Source of the DNA: Candidatus Gastranaerophilales bacterium
Lineage (GTDB): Bacteria; Cyanobacteriota; Vampirovibrionia; Gastranaerophilales; Gastranaerophilaceae
NCBI GenBank assembly: GCA_947625305.1
Contig: CANQNW010000003.1
Coordinates: 147,074 to 211,073 of the forward strand
Reading direction: 5' to 3'
Length of the DNA stretch: 64,000 nucleotides
The notes beneath the pieces are model-generated. The model saw nothing but the letters and a program-made list of their open reading frames with translations, was not told where the DNA came from and made no database searches. Positions 53,572-62,575 of this stretch are shown here, piece after piece. The position numbers and the translations under genes are program-made. Position 1 is the first letter of the stretch. Each line of letters begins with the position of its first letter.

Positions 53572-53784
53572 TTATATATCTAAAAGTTCTGAAAGAGATA
53601 TCTCCAGTGCAACTGCAAGCTGATTGACTTTGGAAAGAGTAATATCATTTTGTGCCGTTTCAATATTACCTAAAGTGGAACGGGCAATATTTGCTCGGAA
53701 TGATAATTCGTCCTGCGTGTAACCTTTGGAAATTCTGAGAGTTTTTAACCTTTTTGCAAATCTTTTTAACAGTTCTTTATTCAT
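53572..53784 (-). CDS. Small XRE-family helix-turn-helix regulator, copy 2
   Basis: 70 residues, one Cro/C1-type HTH (YTQDELSFRANIARSTLGNI, about 22-41). Paralogue of the gene at 52968 with the same length and the identical NIETAQND segment, which suggests a duplication flanking the HAD-like gene. Its upstream region (53785-53856) has a TATGTCCG sequence that resembles the half-sites near the first copy. Stops 3 nt from the convergent HAD-like gene end. It lies between that gene and dnaA. Confidence 0.85.
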   Translation of the reverse strand: MNKELLKRFAKRLKTLRISKGYTQDELSFRANIARSTLGNIETAQNDITLSKVNQLAVALEISLSELLDI

Positions 53785-53856
53785 AATTTAATTTTCTGTT
53801 AAAATAATATGCCCTCAACCCGCCACACGGACATAAAATTTTACGGATTTAAATAA

Positions 53857-55269
53857 TTATGAATTTATTTTTTCTTTAAGTTCGTTTATTTCATTTGCCA
53901 GATTTCTGTTTGTTAAAATATCCGATTGTACTTTTTCGTATGAATGCATTATTGTTGTGTGTTTGCGGTTAAAACATTCTCCGATATAGGGAAAGCTTTC
54001 CTCCGTAAGTTCTCTTGCAAGATATATTGCGGTTTGCCTTGCGTTCGCTGTCTTTGAGGCTCTATTCGGACTTTTTATATCATCCACGGAAACATTATAA
54101 TAGCCTGCGACAATGTCAATTATTCCGTCTATTGATACTGTTTTTCTTTTTTCACTGTATTTTATAATTTTTTTAACAATATCCACGGTTATAGGAAGTT
54201 CATTTATTGAAGTATAAGCGCTCACGGTATTAAATGCGCCTTCCAGTTCTCTGACATTTTTATTATAAACACTTGCAAGAAATTCAATCACATCCGAAGG
54301 CATTTTAACATTGTTATCGAAGGACAATTTTGTTAAAATAGCCATCCTTGTTTCAATATCAGGGACTTGAATATCAGCCAATAATCCCATTTGAAACCTT
54401 GTTTTTAAGCGGTCGGGAGTATTTTCAAATTTATCGGGGGAACGGTCAGAGGTAAATACTATTTGTTTTCCCGCATTATGAAGCGCCTCAAATGTATTAA
54501 ACATTTCTTCTTCCGTTCTTTCCTTGCCTTCTATAAGCTGGATATCATCTATTAATAAAACATCAGCACTTCGGTATTTATTTCTGAATTCATTCATTTT
54601 TTTATTTTTATCGGAAGCCTTATCCAGCCCTTTAGCAAGCGAATTGACCAAATCGTTAATAAATTCTTCGGCTTTTATATATTTTACTTTAAGCTTAGGC
54701 TTTTTAAACAAAATATCATGCCCGATAGCTTGAAGCAGATGAGTTTTTCCAAGCCCGGAGCCTCCGTATATAAAGAGGGGATTATACTGTCTGCCTGGGT
54801 CATTTGCAACAGCAAGTGCAACCGAGTATGCAAACTTATTATTTGCCCCGACAACGAAATTATCAAACTTATATTTAAGGTTGAGCCTGCAATCCGACTG
54901 CATTTGTTTTAAGCCGTCATAACGGGAGGATGTTATACGATTTTCAAGATTTTTTATAAATTCCTTATCTTCTTCTTTTTTTTGTTTCTGCTTATTTTTT
55001 TCAATTTGTTTATGAAGCTGTTCATCGTATACGATTTTAAAATAAACATCTTTTCCGCAAACATCCGATAGCGCTTTAGATATTTCCTTTTGATTTTTTT
55101 GCAGAATTTGAACCGCTAAATTCTGCCCTGTTAAAGTGCAGAAACAATTATCTTCAAAAGAATGCGGAACTAAAGGCAAAATCCACGTTTCGTAGGTTGT
55201 TGCGACAATAGTTTCCTTTAATATTGCAAGGACACTGTCCCATGTTTGCTTAATTAATTCGTCTTCCAT
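53857..55269 (-). CDS. dnaA: Chromosomal replication initiator DnaA
   Basis: ATP-dependent origin-binding protein that opens oriC. 470 residues: N-terminal domain I (about 1-85), a charged linker, AAA+ domain with Walker A GGSGLGKTHLLQAIG (about 168-182) and Walker B VLLIDDIQLIEGKER (about 234-248), and C-terminal domain IV with SPNRASKTANARQTAIYLAR (about 395-414) and NRKHTTIMHSYEKV (about 433-446). The gene is next to aspS (14-nt gap) and not to dnaN or rnpA. I found no cluster of TTATCCACA boxes around it, so oriC is probably elsewhere or not recognisable. Confidence 0.96.
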   Translation of the reverse strand: MEDELIKQTWDSVLAILKETIVATTYETWILPLVPHSFEDNCFCTLTGQNLAVQILQKNQKEISKALSDVCGKDVYFKIVYDEQLHKQIEKNKQKQKKEEDKEFIKNLENRITSSRYDGLKQMQSDCRLNLKYKFDNFVVGANNKFAYSVALAVANDPGRQYNPLFIYGGSGLGKTHLLQAIGHDILFKKPKLKVKYIKAEEFINDLVNSLAKGLDKASDKNKKMNEFRNKYRSADVLLIDDIQLIEGKERTEEEMFNTFEALHNAGKQIVFTSDRSPDKFENTPDRLKTRFQMGLLADIQVPDIETRMAILTKLSFDNNVKMPSDVIEFLASVYNKNVRELEGAFNTVSAYTSINELPITVDIVKKIIKYSEKRKTVSIDGIIDIVAGYYNVSVDDIKSPNRASKTANARQTAIYLARELTEESFPYIGECFNRKHTTIMHSYEKVQSDILTNRNLANEINELKEKINS

Positions 55270-55283
55270 TTCCCGATTATATT

Positions 55284-57062
55284 TTAGTTAACTTTTGTAG
55301 TAAGTCTTAAATGTAATTCTCTTAATTGATCTTCCGTTGCAAGAGCCGGTGCATCCGTCATCAAGCATTTTGCTGCCGAATTTTTCGGAAATGCTATAAC
55401 ATCTCTTATTGAGTTTGTTTTAGCAAGCAGAGCAACAACTCTATCCAAACCGAGCGCCAAACCTGCATGAGGCGGTGTACCGTATTTAAATGCATTAATC
55501 ATAAACCCGAATTTTTCGTTTGTTTCTTCATCGCTTAAGCCTAATGCTTTAAATACTCTCTGTTGAATTTCGGAAGTATGTATTCTTACACTTCCTCCGC
55601 CCAATTCATTACCGTTATAAACTATATCATAAGCGATTGAACGGCAGTGTTCGGGGTCAGATTCCATTTTATCAATATCTTCCAAGTTAGGCATTGTAAA
55701 CGGATGGTGAACGGATACATATCTGTTGTCTTCTTCAGAGTATTCAAACATCGGGAAATCAACAACCCATAACAGTGAATGTGCGTTAGGGTCTATTAAA
55801 CCGAGTTTTTCGCCGAAATACAATCTGAATCTTCCCATTACATCATATGTAACTTTAGGTTTATCGGCAACGAAGAATACAACATCACCCGCTTGAGCAT
55901 TTGCTCTTTGCTTAATTTGTTCAGCTTGTTCTTCCGTTAAGAACTTAAGAACAGGTGATTTAGCCGTTCCGTCTTCTAAATACATAATATTTGCAAGCGC
56001 TTTAGCCCCGAAGGATATTGCAAGTTTTGTTAAATCATCTATTTCTTTTCTTGAATAGTTTGCGATACCGGGGATTTTTATTGCCCTGACTATTCCGCCT
56101 TTATTCAGTGTTTCTTTTATTATTTCAAAGTTTGAATTTATTAAAATATCGCCGATATCAAAGAGTTCTAGACCAAACCTTAAATCGGGCCTGTCTGAAC
56201 CGTATTTATCCATTGCTTCTTTATAGGTGATAACAGGCAGTTTTTCGGGCATTTCGTAATCAACAAGCCTGAATACTTCTCTTAAAAGCCCTTCCACCAT
56301 ATTCATAATGTCCTGCTGTTCAACAAATGACATTTCGATATCAACCTGAGTGAACTCGGGCTGTCTGTCTGCTCTTAAATCTTCATCACGGAAACATTTT
56401 GCAATCTGGTAATATCTTTCAATACCGCCTACCATAAGTAATTGCTTAAATATTTGAGGCGATTGCGGAAGTGCGTAAAATTTCCCCGGCTGAACTCTGC
56501 TCGGCACAAGGTAATCTCTTGCACCTTCAGGTGTAGTTTTAATTAATATCGGGGTTTCAACCTCCATAAAATTATGATTATCCAAATATTCACGAATTGT
56601 TTTAACAATCTTATGACGAAGTTTTAAACAGTTTAAAACTCGTTCTTGTCTTATATCAAGATATCTGTATTTTAATCTTAAATCTTCATTTACACCTTCA
56701 TCATTAAGCGGGAAGGGCAGGAGGGCAGCAGTTGAAAGTATTTCTATTGATGTGGGGTACACTTCAATATCGCCTGTCGGAAGGCTCGGATTGTATGTTT
56801 CTTCAGGTCTTTCAGAAACCATGCCCGATGCTTTTATAACAAATTCATCTCTTAATTTTCTAAATACATCATAAACTTCAGGATTTTTTTGAGGGTCTGA
56901 TACAAGCTGGAATAAGCCGGATTTATCTCTTACTTCGACAAATATAATTCCGCCCAAGTCCCTGACAGCGCTAACCCAGCCGGCTATTGTAATTTCTTTT
57001 CCTATATCATTTTTTGTAACTTCCCCGCATCCGTGCGTTTTCATTGATGTTGTTGTAAGCAT
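55284..57062 (-). CDS. aspS: Aspartyl-tRNA synthetase
   Basis: Class II synthetase that charges tRNA-Asp. 592 residues, the bacterial form with a GAD insertion domain (about 290-420). Landmarks are the N-terminal OB fold (TIAGWVSAVRDLGGIIFVEV, about 25-44), motif 2 CFRDEDLRADRQPEFTQ (about 218-234) and motif 3 GLALGLDRVVALL (about 537-549). Whether it is discriminating or also charges tRNA-Asn is not visible here. Its stop is 14 nt before dnaA starts on the same strand. Confidence 0.96.
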   Translation of the reverse strand: MLTTTSMKTHGCGEVTKNDIGKEITIAGWVSAVRDLGGIIFVEVRDKSGLFQLVSDPQKNPEVYDVFRKLRDEFVIKASGMVSERPEETYNPSLPTGDIEVYPTSIEILSTAALLPFPLNDEGVNEDLRLKYRYLDIRQERVLNCLKLRHKIVKTIREYLDNHNFMEVETPILIKTTPEGARDYLVPSRVQPGKFYALPQSPQIFKQLLMVGGIERYYQIAKCFRDEDLRADRQPEFTQVDIEMSFVEQQDIMNMVEGLLREVFRLVDYEMPEKLPVITYKEAMDKYGSDRPDLRFGLELFDIGDILINSNFEIIKETLNKGGIVRAIKIPGIANYSRKEIDDLTKLAISFGAKALANIMYLEDGTAKSPVLKFLTEEQAEQIKQRANAQAGDVVFFVADKPKVTYDVMGRFRLYFGEKLGLIDPNAHSLLWVVDFPMFEYSEEDNRYVSVHHPFTMPNLEDIDKMESDPEHCRSIAYDIVYNGNELGGGSVRIHTSEIQQRVFKALGLSDEETNEKFGFMINAFKYGTPPHAGLALGLDRVVALLAKTNSIRDVIAFPKNSAAKCLMTDAPALATEDQLRELHLRLTTKVN

Positions 57063-57130
57063 GTTTTTTTCCTGTTTCTCACTATTAATATATTTTAATT
57101 TAACTCAAACATTTATTTTTTAAAAGCAGT

Positions 57131-57982
57131 TTATATTTTTCTTTTCTTAACCCTGACACCTTCAACCTCATAGACATTTTCAATGGCAATGAATGCCCTT
57201 GGGTCAATGTTTTTAGCTATTTCTTTTAGTTTCTGAACCTGAAGTCTTGATATAACGCAGTATACAATCCTTTTCTTAATACCGGAGTATCCGCCTTCCG
57301 CATCAACATAAGTAACACTGACATCCATTTTTTCCATAATGTCTTTACCAATTTCATTTGAATAATCGGTAATAACAAATACGGATTTAGACTCATTCAA
57401 ACCTTCAATAACAACATCCATGGTTTTATAGGCTATAAAGTATGTAATTATGGAATAAAGAGCATGCTGCCAGTCATAGACAAAACCTGCAATAGTAAAT
57501 ATAAAAAGGTTAATAACCATAATAATTTCGCCGACGGAAAAGCTTATTTTTTTAGTTACATAAATTGCAAGTATTTCCGTTCCATCAACAGAGGCACCGT
57601 TTCTTATGATAAGCCCGACTCCCGCACCTAAAATCAGACCTCCGAATACAGCGACCAGAAACAATTCCAAATTTTCTATAACGCAGTGTCCGTGAAACAA
57701 CTGTCCGAAGAATGTTACACCTGAGGCAAATACAATAATTGAAAAGAATGTGGCAAAAACAAATCTTTTCCCAAGTTTTTGCAGGGCAAGAATAATAAAA
57801 GGAATGTTTATCCCAACGATAAAAACACCCAATGGGGTTGAAGTTATCGTATTTAATATCATTGAAATACCTGTAACACCGCCGTCTATAATGTGGCTGG
57901 GGATTAAAAATCCCTCAATCGCAAATGCATATATCAATGCACCTAAAGCCAGAAAAAAATACTCTTTTATATAAGAACTCAT
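57131..57982 (-). CDS. YitT-family membrane protein
   Basis: About 283 residues. Five to six membrane helices (about 10-175) are followed by the C-terminal DUF2179 domain (about 200-275; VSVTYVDAEGGYSGIKKRIV). The helical part begins with IYAFAIEGFLIPSHIIDGGV, a family hallmark. The function is unknown; some relatives are linked to amino acid or metal transport. The ATG at 57982 is preceded by GAGGTAG; an upstream extension to 58201 reads through the divergent kinase gene and is rejected. Confidence 0.85.
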   Translation of the reverse strand: MSSYIKEYFFLALGALIYAFAIEGFLIPSHIIDGGVTGISMILNTITSTPLGVFIVGINIPFIILALQKLGKRFVFATFFSIIVFASGVTFFGQLFHGHCVIENLELFLVAVFGGLILGAGVGLIIRNGASVDGTEILAIYVTKKISFSVGEIIMVINLFIFTIAGFVYDWQHALYSIITYFIAYKTMDVVIEGLNESKSVFVITDYSNEIGKDIMEKMDVSVTYVDAEGGYSGIKKRIVYCVISRLQVQKLKEIAKNIDPRAFIAIENVYEVEGVRVKKRKI

Positions 57983-58025
57983 AACTACCTCTAAAAAAAT
58001 TATACAATAAAATCTGTTTATTGAA

Positions 58026-58817
58026 ATGGATTTAATCAGAAAAGAGTTATATAATAAATTTATGCAAAATACAAAAGAAGATGAAATAAATAAACTTGAA
58101 CAGGCGCATACGGATTTCATATCCACAATAAGCCATGAGTTAAGAACACCTTTAACAAGCATAAGAGGTTTTGCGGATACTCTTTTATCTTCATATGACA
58201 AGCTCTCCCCCCAACAAAGAGAAAAGTTTCTGTTAATTATAAAAGAGCAGTCAAACAGACTTATAAATCTGGTTGAAAATCTTCTGACAGTATCTAAAAT
58301 GCAGGCGGAAAAAGATTTATTGGTCTATAAGGCAATTGATGTAACCCCCTTTATTGAAGGTGCGGTACAAATTATAAAAAATCAATACAAAACACATAAA
58401 TATATTTGCAGTTATGATAACAATCTGCCCAAAATACTTATTGATACGGATAAATTCCAGCAGATTTTACTTAATCTTATTGATAATGCTTCAAAGTATT
58501 CGCCAGATAATTCAACGATTACGGTAAAAGTCAGCCAGAATTTCAGTGATAATACACTGACAATTTCCGTAAAAGATGAAGGAATAGGAATAAAAGAAGA
58601 AGATTTAGGCAGAATATTTAATAAATTTTCAAGAGTTGATTCGCCCCTTACAAGAAAAATTTACGGGAACGGGCTGGGGCTTTATATAACAAAAACATTA
58701 ACGGAAAAAATGAACGGCGAAATTTCGGTCGAAAGTTCAGACAAAGGAAGCACATTTAATATAACATTTAAAGCTGCCTCACCTGAAGATAACGGTATTA
58801 AGAAGATAAAAGAGTAA
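58026..58817 (+). CDS. Soluble sensor histidine kinase
   Basis: 263 residues, no membrane segment or sensor domain. HisKA helix with the phosphorylation motif SHELRTPLTS (H37) and an HATPase_c domain containing the N box LLNLIDNASKYS (about 147-158), G1 DEGIGIKEED (about 184-193) and G2 GNGLGLYI (about 214-221). The input must come from an associated protein or the N-terminal 30 residues. A 4-nt gap separates it from the response regulator at 58822, its obvious partner. It is divergent from YitT. Confidence 0.93.
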   Translation: MDLIRKELYNKFMQNTKEDEINKLEQAHTDFISTISHELRTPLTSIRGFADTLLSSYDKLSPQQREKFLLIIKEQSNRLINLVENLLTVSKMQAEKDLLVYKAIDVTPFIEGAVQIIKNQYKTHKYICSYDNNLPKILIDTDKFQQILLNLIDNASKYSPDNSTITVKVSQNFSDNTLTISVKDEGIGIKEEDLGRIFNKFSRVDSPLTRKIYGNGLGLYITKTLTEKMNGEISVESSDKGSTFNITFKAASPEDNGIKKIKE

Positions 58818-58821
58818 TTAT

Positions 58822-60135
58822 ATGCTTACAAAAGTTGTTTTAATTATAGATAAAAGAATAGAGCAATCCACCAAATATAAAAAAATATTGGAAAATAACG
58901 ATATAACCGTATTTAATGTTTCGGATTTTGCGGGTGCGCTAAATACTTTAAATGCGTTTGAACCTGATTTAATAGTTATCTCAGACAGCATTGATTTTGA
59001 CCTTAAAAAAGCACTCGGGCAGATAAGAGTTTTAACTTATAACACCCGCCCTGCAATAATTACGGTATCAAAATCAGACGATATAAAAGACAGAATAGAT
59101 ATTTTAGACTCAGGTGCCGATGACTTTTTAAGCGAGCCAATCAACAGCGAAGAGTTTAAAGCAAGAATAAGCGCTCACATAAGGCGCAATTTTGAAAACT
59201 GTTTTAATGAAAACACTTTGCTTTTTAACTCCAAAGTGACATTTAAAATGATTAAGAGAGTTTTAAACAGCAGTTCAGAGTGGGCAATAATGCTCCTTGA
59301 CATAGATAATTTAGAGTTTTACAAAGAAATATACGGTGAACTTGCAACGGATAAACTGCTTCAAACATATTCAGCCATAATAAAATCCGCAATAGATAAA
59401 GAGGATTACATAGGTCAGATATCAAACGAAGATTTTATAATTATAACCGACCCTGAGAAAGCCGAAAAGCTTAGTAATTATTTAGTTTATGCGTTTGATA
59501 CGGTGGTATCTAAGTTTTATTCCGAATCCGATGCCACAAGAGGCTTTATATTTATGCATGGCGATGATTCCGCCGAGGATAAAGTCAGTCTTGTATCAAC
59601 AAGCATAGGGGTTATAACAAATAAATATAAAAAATATAACGATGTAAAACAGGTAATAAGTTCGTTAATTTCAACTCATAAGCTTGCAAAATACAAAACA
59701 GGCTCTAATTATGTAATGGAACGGCCAAAAATCAGCGCAGATAATGCGGTAAAAGAAAAAGAACCGAATAATAATATTTTAATAGCGGAACCTGATGAGG
59801 CTTTATCTATACTGCTTGAGGCAACGGCAAGACTTCAAGGCTATAATGTAAAAGTTATAACGGAATTTGATGAAATTTTAAACTCTGCGCTTGAATATAA
59901 CCCCTCCGTTATAATTCTTGATGCGGGAAATTCCGATACTCTTAAAGGAGTGGAAGTTTGCAGAAAATTAAAGTTTGAAACAAAAAATTTAAAATCAAAT
60001 ATAATATTTACAACAACCGTTCACGATAAAGAAATGGTACTAAACGCAGGTGCGGATTTATACCTGCCTAAACCCTACGAATTATCGGTAATTTTCGGAT
60101 GGATTAAAAAATTTAATGATAACTATAATGAATAA
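58822..60135 (+). CDS. Response regulator with REC, degenerate GGDEF and second REC domain
   Basis: 437 residues in three parts. REC1 (about 1-128) lacks the expected phosphorylated Asp: PDLIVISDSI has Ser where Asp should be, with a displaced Asp next to it. The central region (about 150-300) is GGDEF-like, but GGDEF itself reads SNEDF, so cyclic di-GMP synthesis is unlikely. REC2 (about 320-437) is intact with VIILDAG (D367) and LPKPYE (K417). I infer phosphorylation at D367 by the adjacent kinase and output by protein contact or nucleotide binding. The end is 10 nt before the pepA start. Confidence 0.85.
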   Translation: MLTKVVLIIDKRIEQSTKYKKILENNDITVFNVSDFAGALNTLNAFEPDLIVISDSIDFDLKKALGQIRVLTYNTRPAIITVSKSDDIKDRIDILDSGADDFLSEPINSEEFKARISAHIRRNFENCFNENTLLFNSKVTFKMIKRVLNSSSEWAIMLLDIDNLEFYKEIYGELATDKLLQTYSAIIKSAIDKEDYIGQISNEDFIIITDPEKAEKLSNYLVYAFDTVVSKFYSESDATRGFIFMHGDDSAEDKVSLVSTSIGVITNKYKKYNDVKQVISSLISTHKLAKYKTGSNYVMERPKISADNAVKEKEPNNNILIAEPDEALSILLEATARLQGYNVKVITEFDEILNSALEYNPSVIILDAGNSDTLKGVEVCRKLKFETKNLKSNIIFTTTVHDKEMVLNAGADLYLPKPYELSVIFGWIKKFNDNYNE

Positions 60136-60145
60136 GGAGAAATAT

Positions 60146-61624
60146 ATGCAGGTTAAAATTGAAAAAAAATCAATACTTGATGTAAATGCGGATGTAATCA
60201 TTGTAAATTTGTTTGAAGGAGTAAAAATCCCCGGAGGTGTAACAGGCATTGTTGATAAAGCATATAAAGGAATAATTTCAAATTATGTAATTAAAAGAGA
60301 TAAATTTGAAGGCAAATACGGCGAATTATATACTCTGCCCATTCCATCAGAGAATAAAACCATTGTTATAGCAGGGTTAGGCAAACAAAAAGAATTTAAT
60401 CCGATAAAAATAAGAAATTTAACAGCAAAAATAGTAAGAATATTTTCTAAGGTAAAATCAGCAAAAAAGATAGTATCAATATTACATGGAGCAGGCATTG
60501 CAGGATTATGCCCTCAATTATGCGCTCAAATGATAGCAGAAGGTGCTATTTCAGGCGCTTATTCATTTGATAAATATAAAACAGAAAAAAAAGAAAACAA
60601 TATTAAAGAATTTATTATTGCGGAAACAGACAACGAAAAATTTAAAAAAGCTAAAAAAGGTGTTGAATACGGATTAATAACAGCCGAATCCGTTAATAAT
60701 GCGAGGGATTTAATTAATGAATCCTCTCAATATCTTTACCCTGAAACACTTGCAGAATATGCAAAAGAAAATTCAGGAGTAAAAACAACCGTTTACAATA
60801 AAACTCAAATTAAAAAAATGGGGATGAACGCATTTTTAGCGGTCGGGCAAGGCAGTGTACATGAGCCCAAACTCATTCATATGGAATATAAACCCGAAAA
60901 AAAAGCGAAAAGAAAAATCGCAATAATAGGAAAAGGTATTACTTTTGATGCGGGCGGATTAGACATAAAACCGCCGTCATCAATGCTTACAATGCGTGAT
61001 GATATGTCGGGCGCAGCCGCTGTCATCTGCACAATGCAGGCTATTGCAAAATTAAAACCTGATGTTGAAGTGCATGCAATAGTTGCGGCATGTGAAAATA
61101 TGCCTTCAGGCAGTGCATATAAGCCTGGCGACGTAATCATTTCAAAAACAGGCAGAAGTATTGAAATTGATAATACTGACGCAGAAGGCAGGGTAACACT
61201 GGCGGATGCTCTGGCTTATGCAGAGGAATTAAAACCCGATGTAATAATAGATATAGCAACCCTGACAGGCGCTTGTATGGTAGCACTCGGCACTGTTGCA
61301 TCAGGCGCTATGGGAAATGATGATAAAAAAATTAAAGATTTTATCTTAAAAGCTGATGAAGCAGGAGAAAAATTCTGGCAATTACCAATGGATGAAGAAT
61401 ATGGCGACACTTTAAAAAGCGATATTGCTGATACAAAGAATACAGGCGGAAGAATGGGCGGAGCCTCAGCCGCAGGGGTATTTTTATCGAAATTTATAAA
61501 AAATACTCCTTGGATTCACTTGGATATTGCAGGCACTGCTTTTGTGGAAAGCACTAATAAAGAAGGTATAAAAGGCGCAACAGGTATAGGAATCAGAAGT
61601 CTGATTAAATATATTACCGAATAA
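60146..61624 (+). CDS. pepA: Leucyl aminopeptidase (M17)
   Basis: Cytosolic dinuclear-metal aminopeptidase of about 492 residues, hexameric in the family. The C-terminal catalytic domain shows KGITFDAGGLDIKPP (about 256-270), DMSGAAAVI and the signature NTDAEGRVTL (about 338-347), which supply the metal ligands and the catalytic Lys and Arg. An N-terminal macro-like domain precedes it. The ATG at 60146 has AAGGAGA at 60134-60140; the frame to 60116 adds 10 unrelated residues. In Escherichia coli PepA also binds DNA, which I cannot judge here. A hairpin element begins 14 nt after the stop. Confidence 0.94.
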   Translation: MQVKIEKKSILDVNADVIIVNLFEGVKIPGGVTGIVDKAYKGIISNYVIKRDKFEGKYGELYTLPIPSENKTIVIAGLGKQKEFNPIKIRNLTAKIVRIFSKVKSAKKIVSILHGAGIAGLCPQLCAQMIAEGAISGAYSFDKYKTEKKENNIKEFIIAETDNEKFKKAKKGVEYGLITAESVNNARDLINESSQYLYPETLAEYAKENSGVKTTVYNKTQIKKMGMNAFLAVGQGSVHEPKLIHMEYKPEKKAKRKIAIIGKGITFDAGGLDIKPPSSMLTMRDDMSGAAAVICTMQAIAKLKPDVEVHAIVAACENMPSGSAYKPGDVIISKTGRSIEIDNTDAEGRVTLADALAYAEELKPDVIIDIATLTGACMVALGTVASGAMGNDDKKIKDFILKADEAGEKFWQLPMDEEYGDTLKSDIADTKNTGGRMGGASAAGVFLSKFIKNTPWIHLDIAGTAFVESTNKEGIKGATGIGIRSLIKYITE

Positions 61625-61637
61625 AAGATAAATAATA

Positions 61638-61804
61638 CAGGATTATAAGTCTTGAAGTCCGCTCAATAATAACTATTTTCTATAACTCGGCACAAAAGCA
61701 ATTCTAACTCGCCTTATCAGGCTCAAACAGAGAATTGCCTCTGATATTTACCTCGTTAAGAAAATTAAATTATTATTTTAAGTCATTCAAACCTTATAAT
61801 CCTG
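61638..61804 (+). repeat. 167-bp hairpin element, copy 2 (conserved apical motif)
   Basis: CAGGATTATAAG (61638-61649) is the exact reverse complement of 61793-61804, and the arms remain partly complementary to an apical stem GCAATTCT (61698-61705) with AGAATTGC (61731-61738). The 25-nt loop reads AACTC-GCCT-TATC-AGGC-TCAAACAG. It matches copy 1 at 3052-3218 in length (167), apex position (67 against 68 nt from the left end) and loop, while both stems differ but remain paired. It lies 14 nt after pepA on the same strand and 32 nt before the carboxypeptidase gene. Confidence 0.8.
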
Positions 61805-61836
61805 CATAAATACTAAAATAAAACAGAAAATTACGG

Positions 61837-62487
61837 ATGATAATGTACAAAACAATTAAAACCGAATTAACAAAAGAAAAAAATGAGATTTTATTAATTG
61901 AAACCGAAAATACAAAATATGACAAAACCGTACTTATAATCGGTGTATTCCATGGTGAAGAACCGCAAGGCGAATATTTAATAAACAAATTTTTAAAAAC
62001 AGACCTTAGCAATATTAAAAATAAATTACTGATTGTTCCCTGTTTAAACCCTGACGGGATAAAAAAAAATCAGCGCCAAAACTCAAACGGAGTCGATTTA
62101 AACAGGAATTTTCCGACAAAAAATTGGACAATAAGCGAAAATAAAGAATATTTTGGCGGTACATCCCCTGCAAGCGAAATTGAAACAAAATTTATGATAG
62201 ATATTTTAGATAATTACAAAATCGATGCAATACTTTCAATCCACGCACCGTTTAAAATAGTAAACTATGATGGGCCTGCAAAAGAGCTTGCAGAAAAAAT
62301 ATCACAAATAACAAGCTACCCTGTTCAGGCAGATATAGGCTACCCGACCCCCGGAAGTTTCGGAAATTATGCGGGAGTAGAACGCAATATACCTACAATA
62401 ACACTTGAACTGCCCGAAGATGAATCAAACGAAAATTTGTGGCAGATAAATAAAGGGGTATTTGATTATCTGGCTGAAGTGTTTTAA
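61837..62487 (+). CDS. M14-type zinc carboxypeptidase / murein peptide amidase-like
   Basis: 216 residues. Zinc ligands HGEE (about 35-38) and a later His in SIHAP (about 133-137), the substrate-binding NGVDLNRNFP (about 84-93) and the catalytic Glu in ITLELPE (about 188-194) are all in place. This compact form recalls MpaA, which removes diaminopimelate from recycled muropeptides. A succinylglutamate desuccinylase-like role is the alternative. The ATG at 61837 is used; 61843 is an equal alternative. It is preceded by the hairpin element. Confidence 0.8.
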   Translation: MIMYKTIKTELTKEKNEILLIETENTKYDKTVLIIGVFHGEEPQGEYLINKFLKTDLSNIKNKLLIVPCLNPDGIKKNQRQNSNGVDLNRNFPTKNWTISENKEYFGGTSPASEIETKFMIDILDNYKIDAILSIHAPFKIVNYDGPAKELAEKISQITSYPVQADIGYPTPGSFGNYAGVERNIPTITLELPEDESNENLWQINKGVFDYLAEVF

Positions 62488-62575
62488 GAAATAGTTACAA
62501 TAATATTATATTTTCAATTTTTATGATATAGTTGAAAATATAATCGGATAAAGTATCTAAGAAAAGGGAAAATTA

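Noticed and set aside
53785..55290. A possible oriC next to dnaA
   Set aside because: I saw no cluster of TTATCCACA-like boxes or an AT-rich unwinding element in the short gaps on either side of dnaA.
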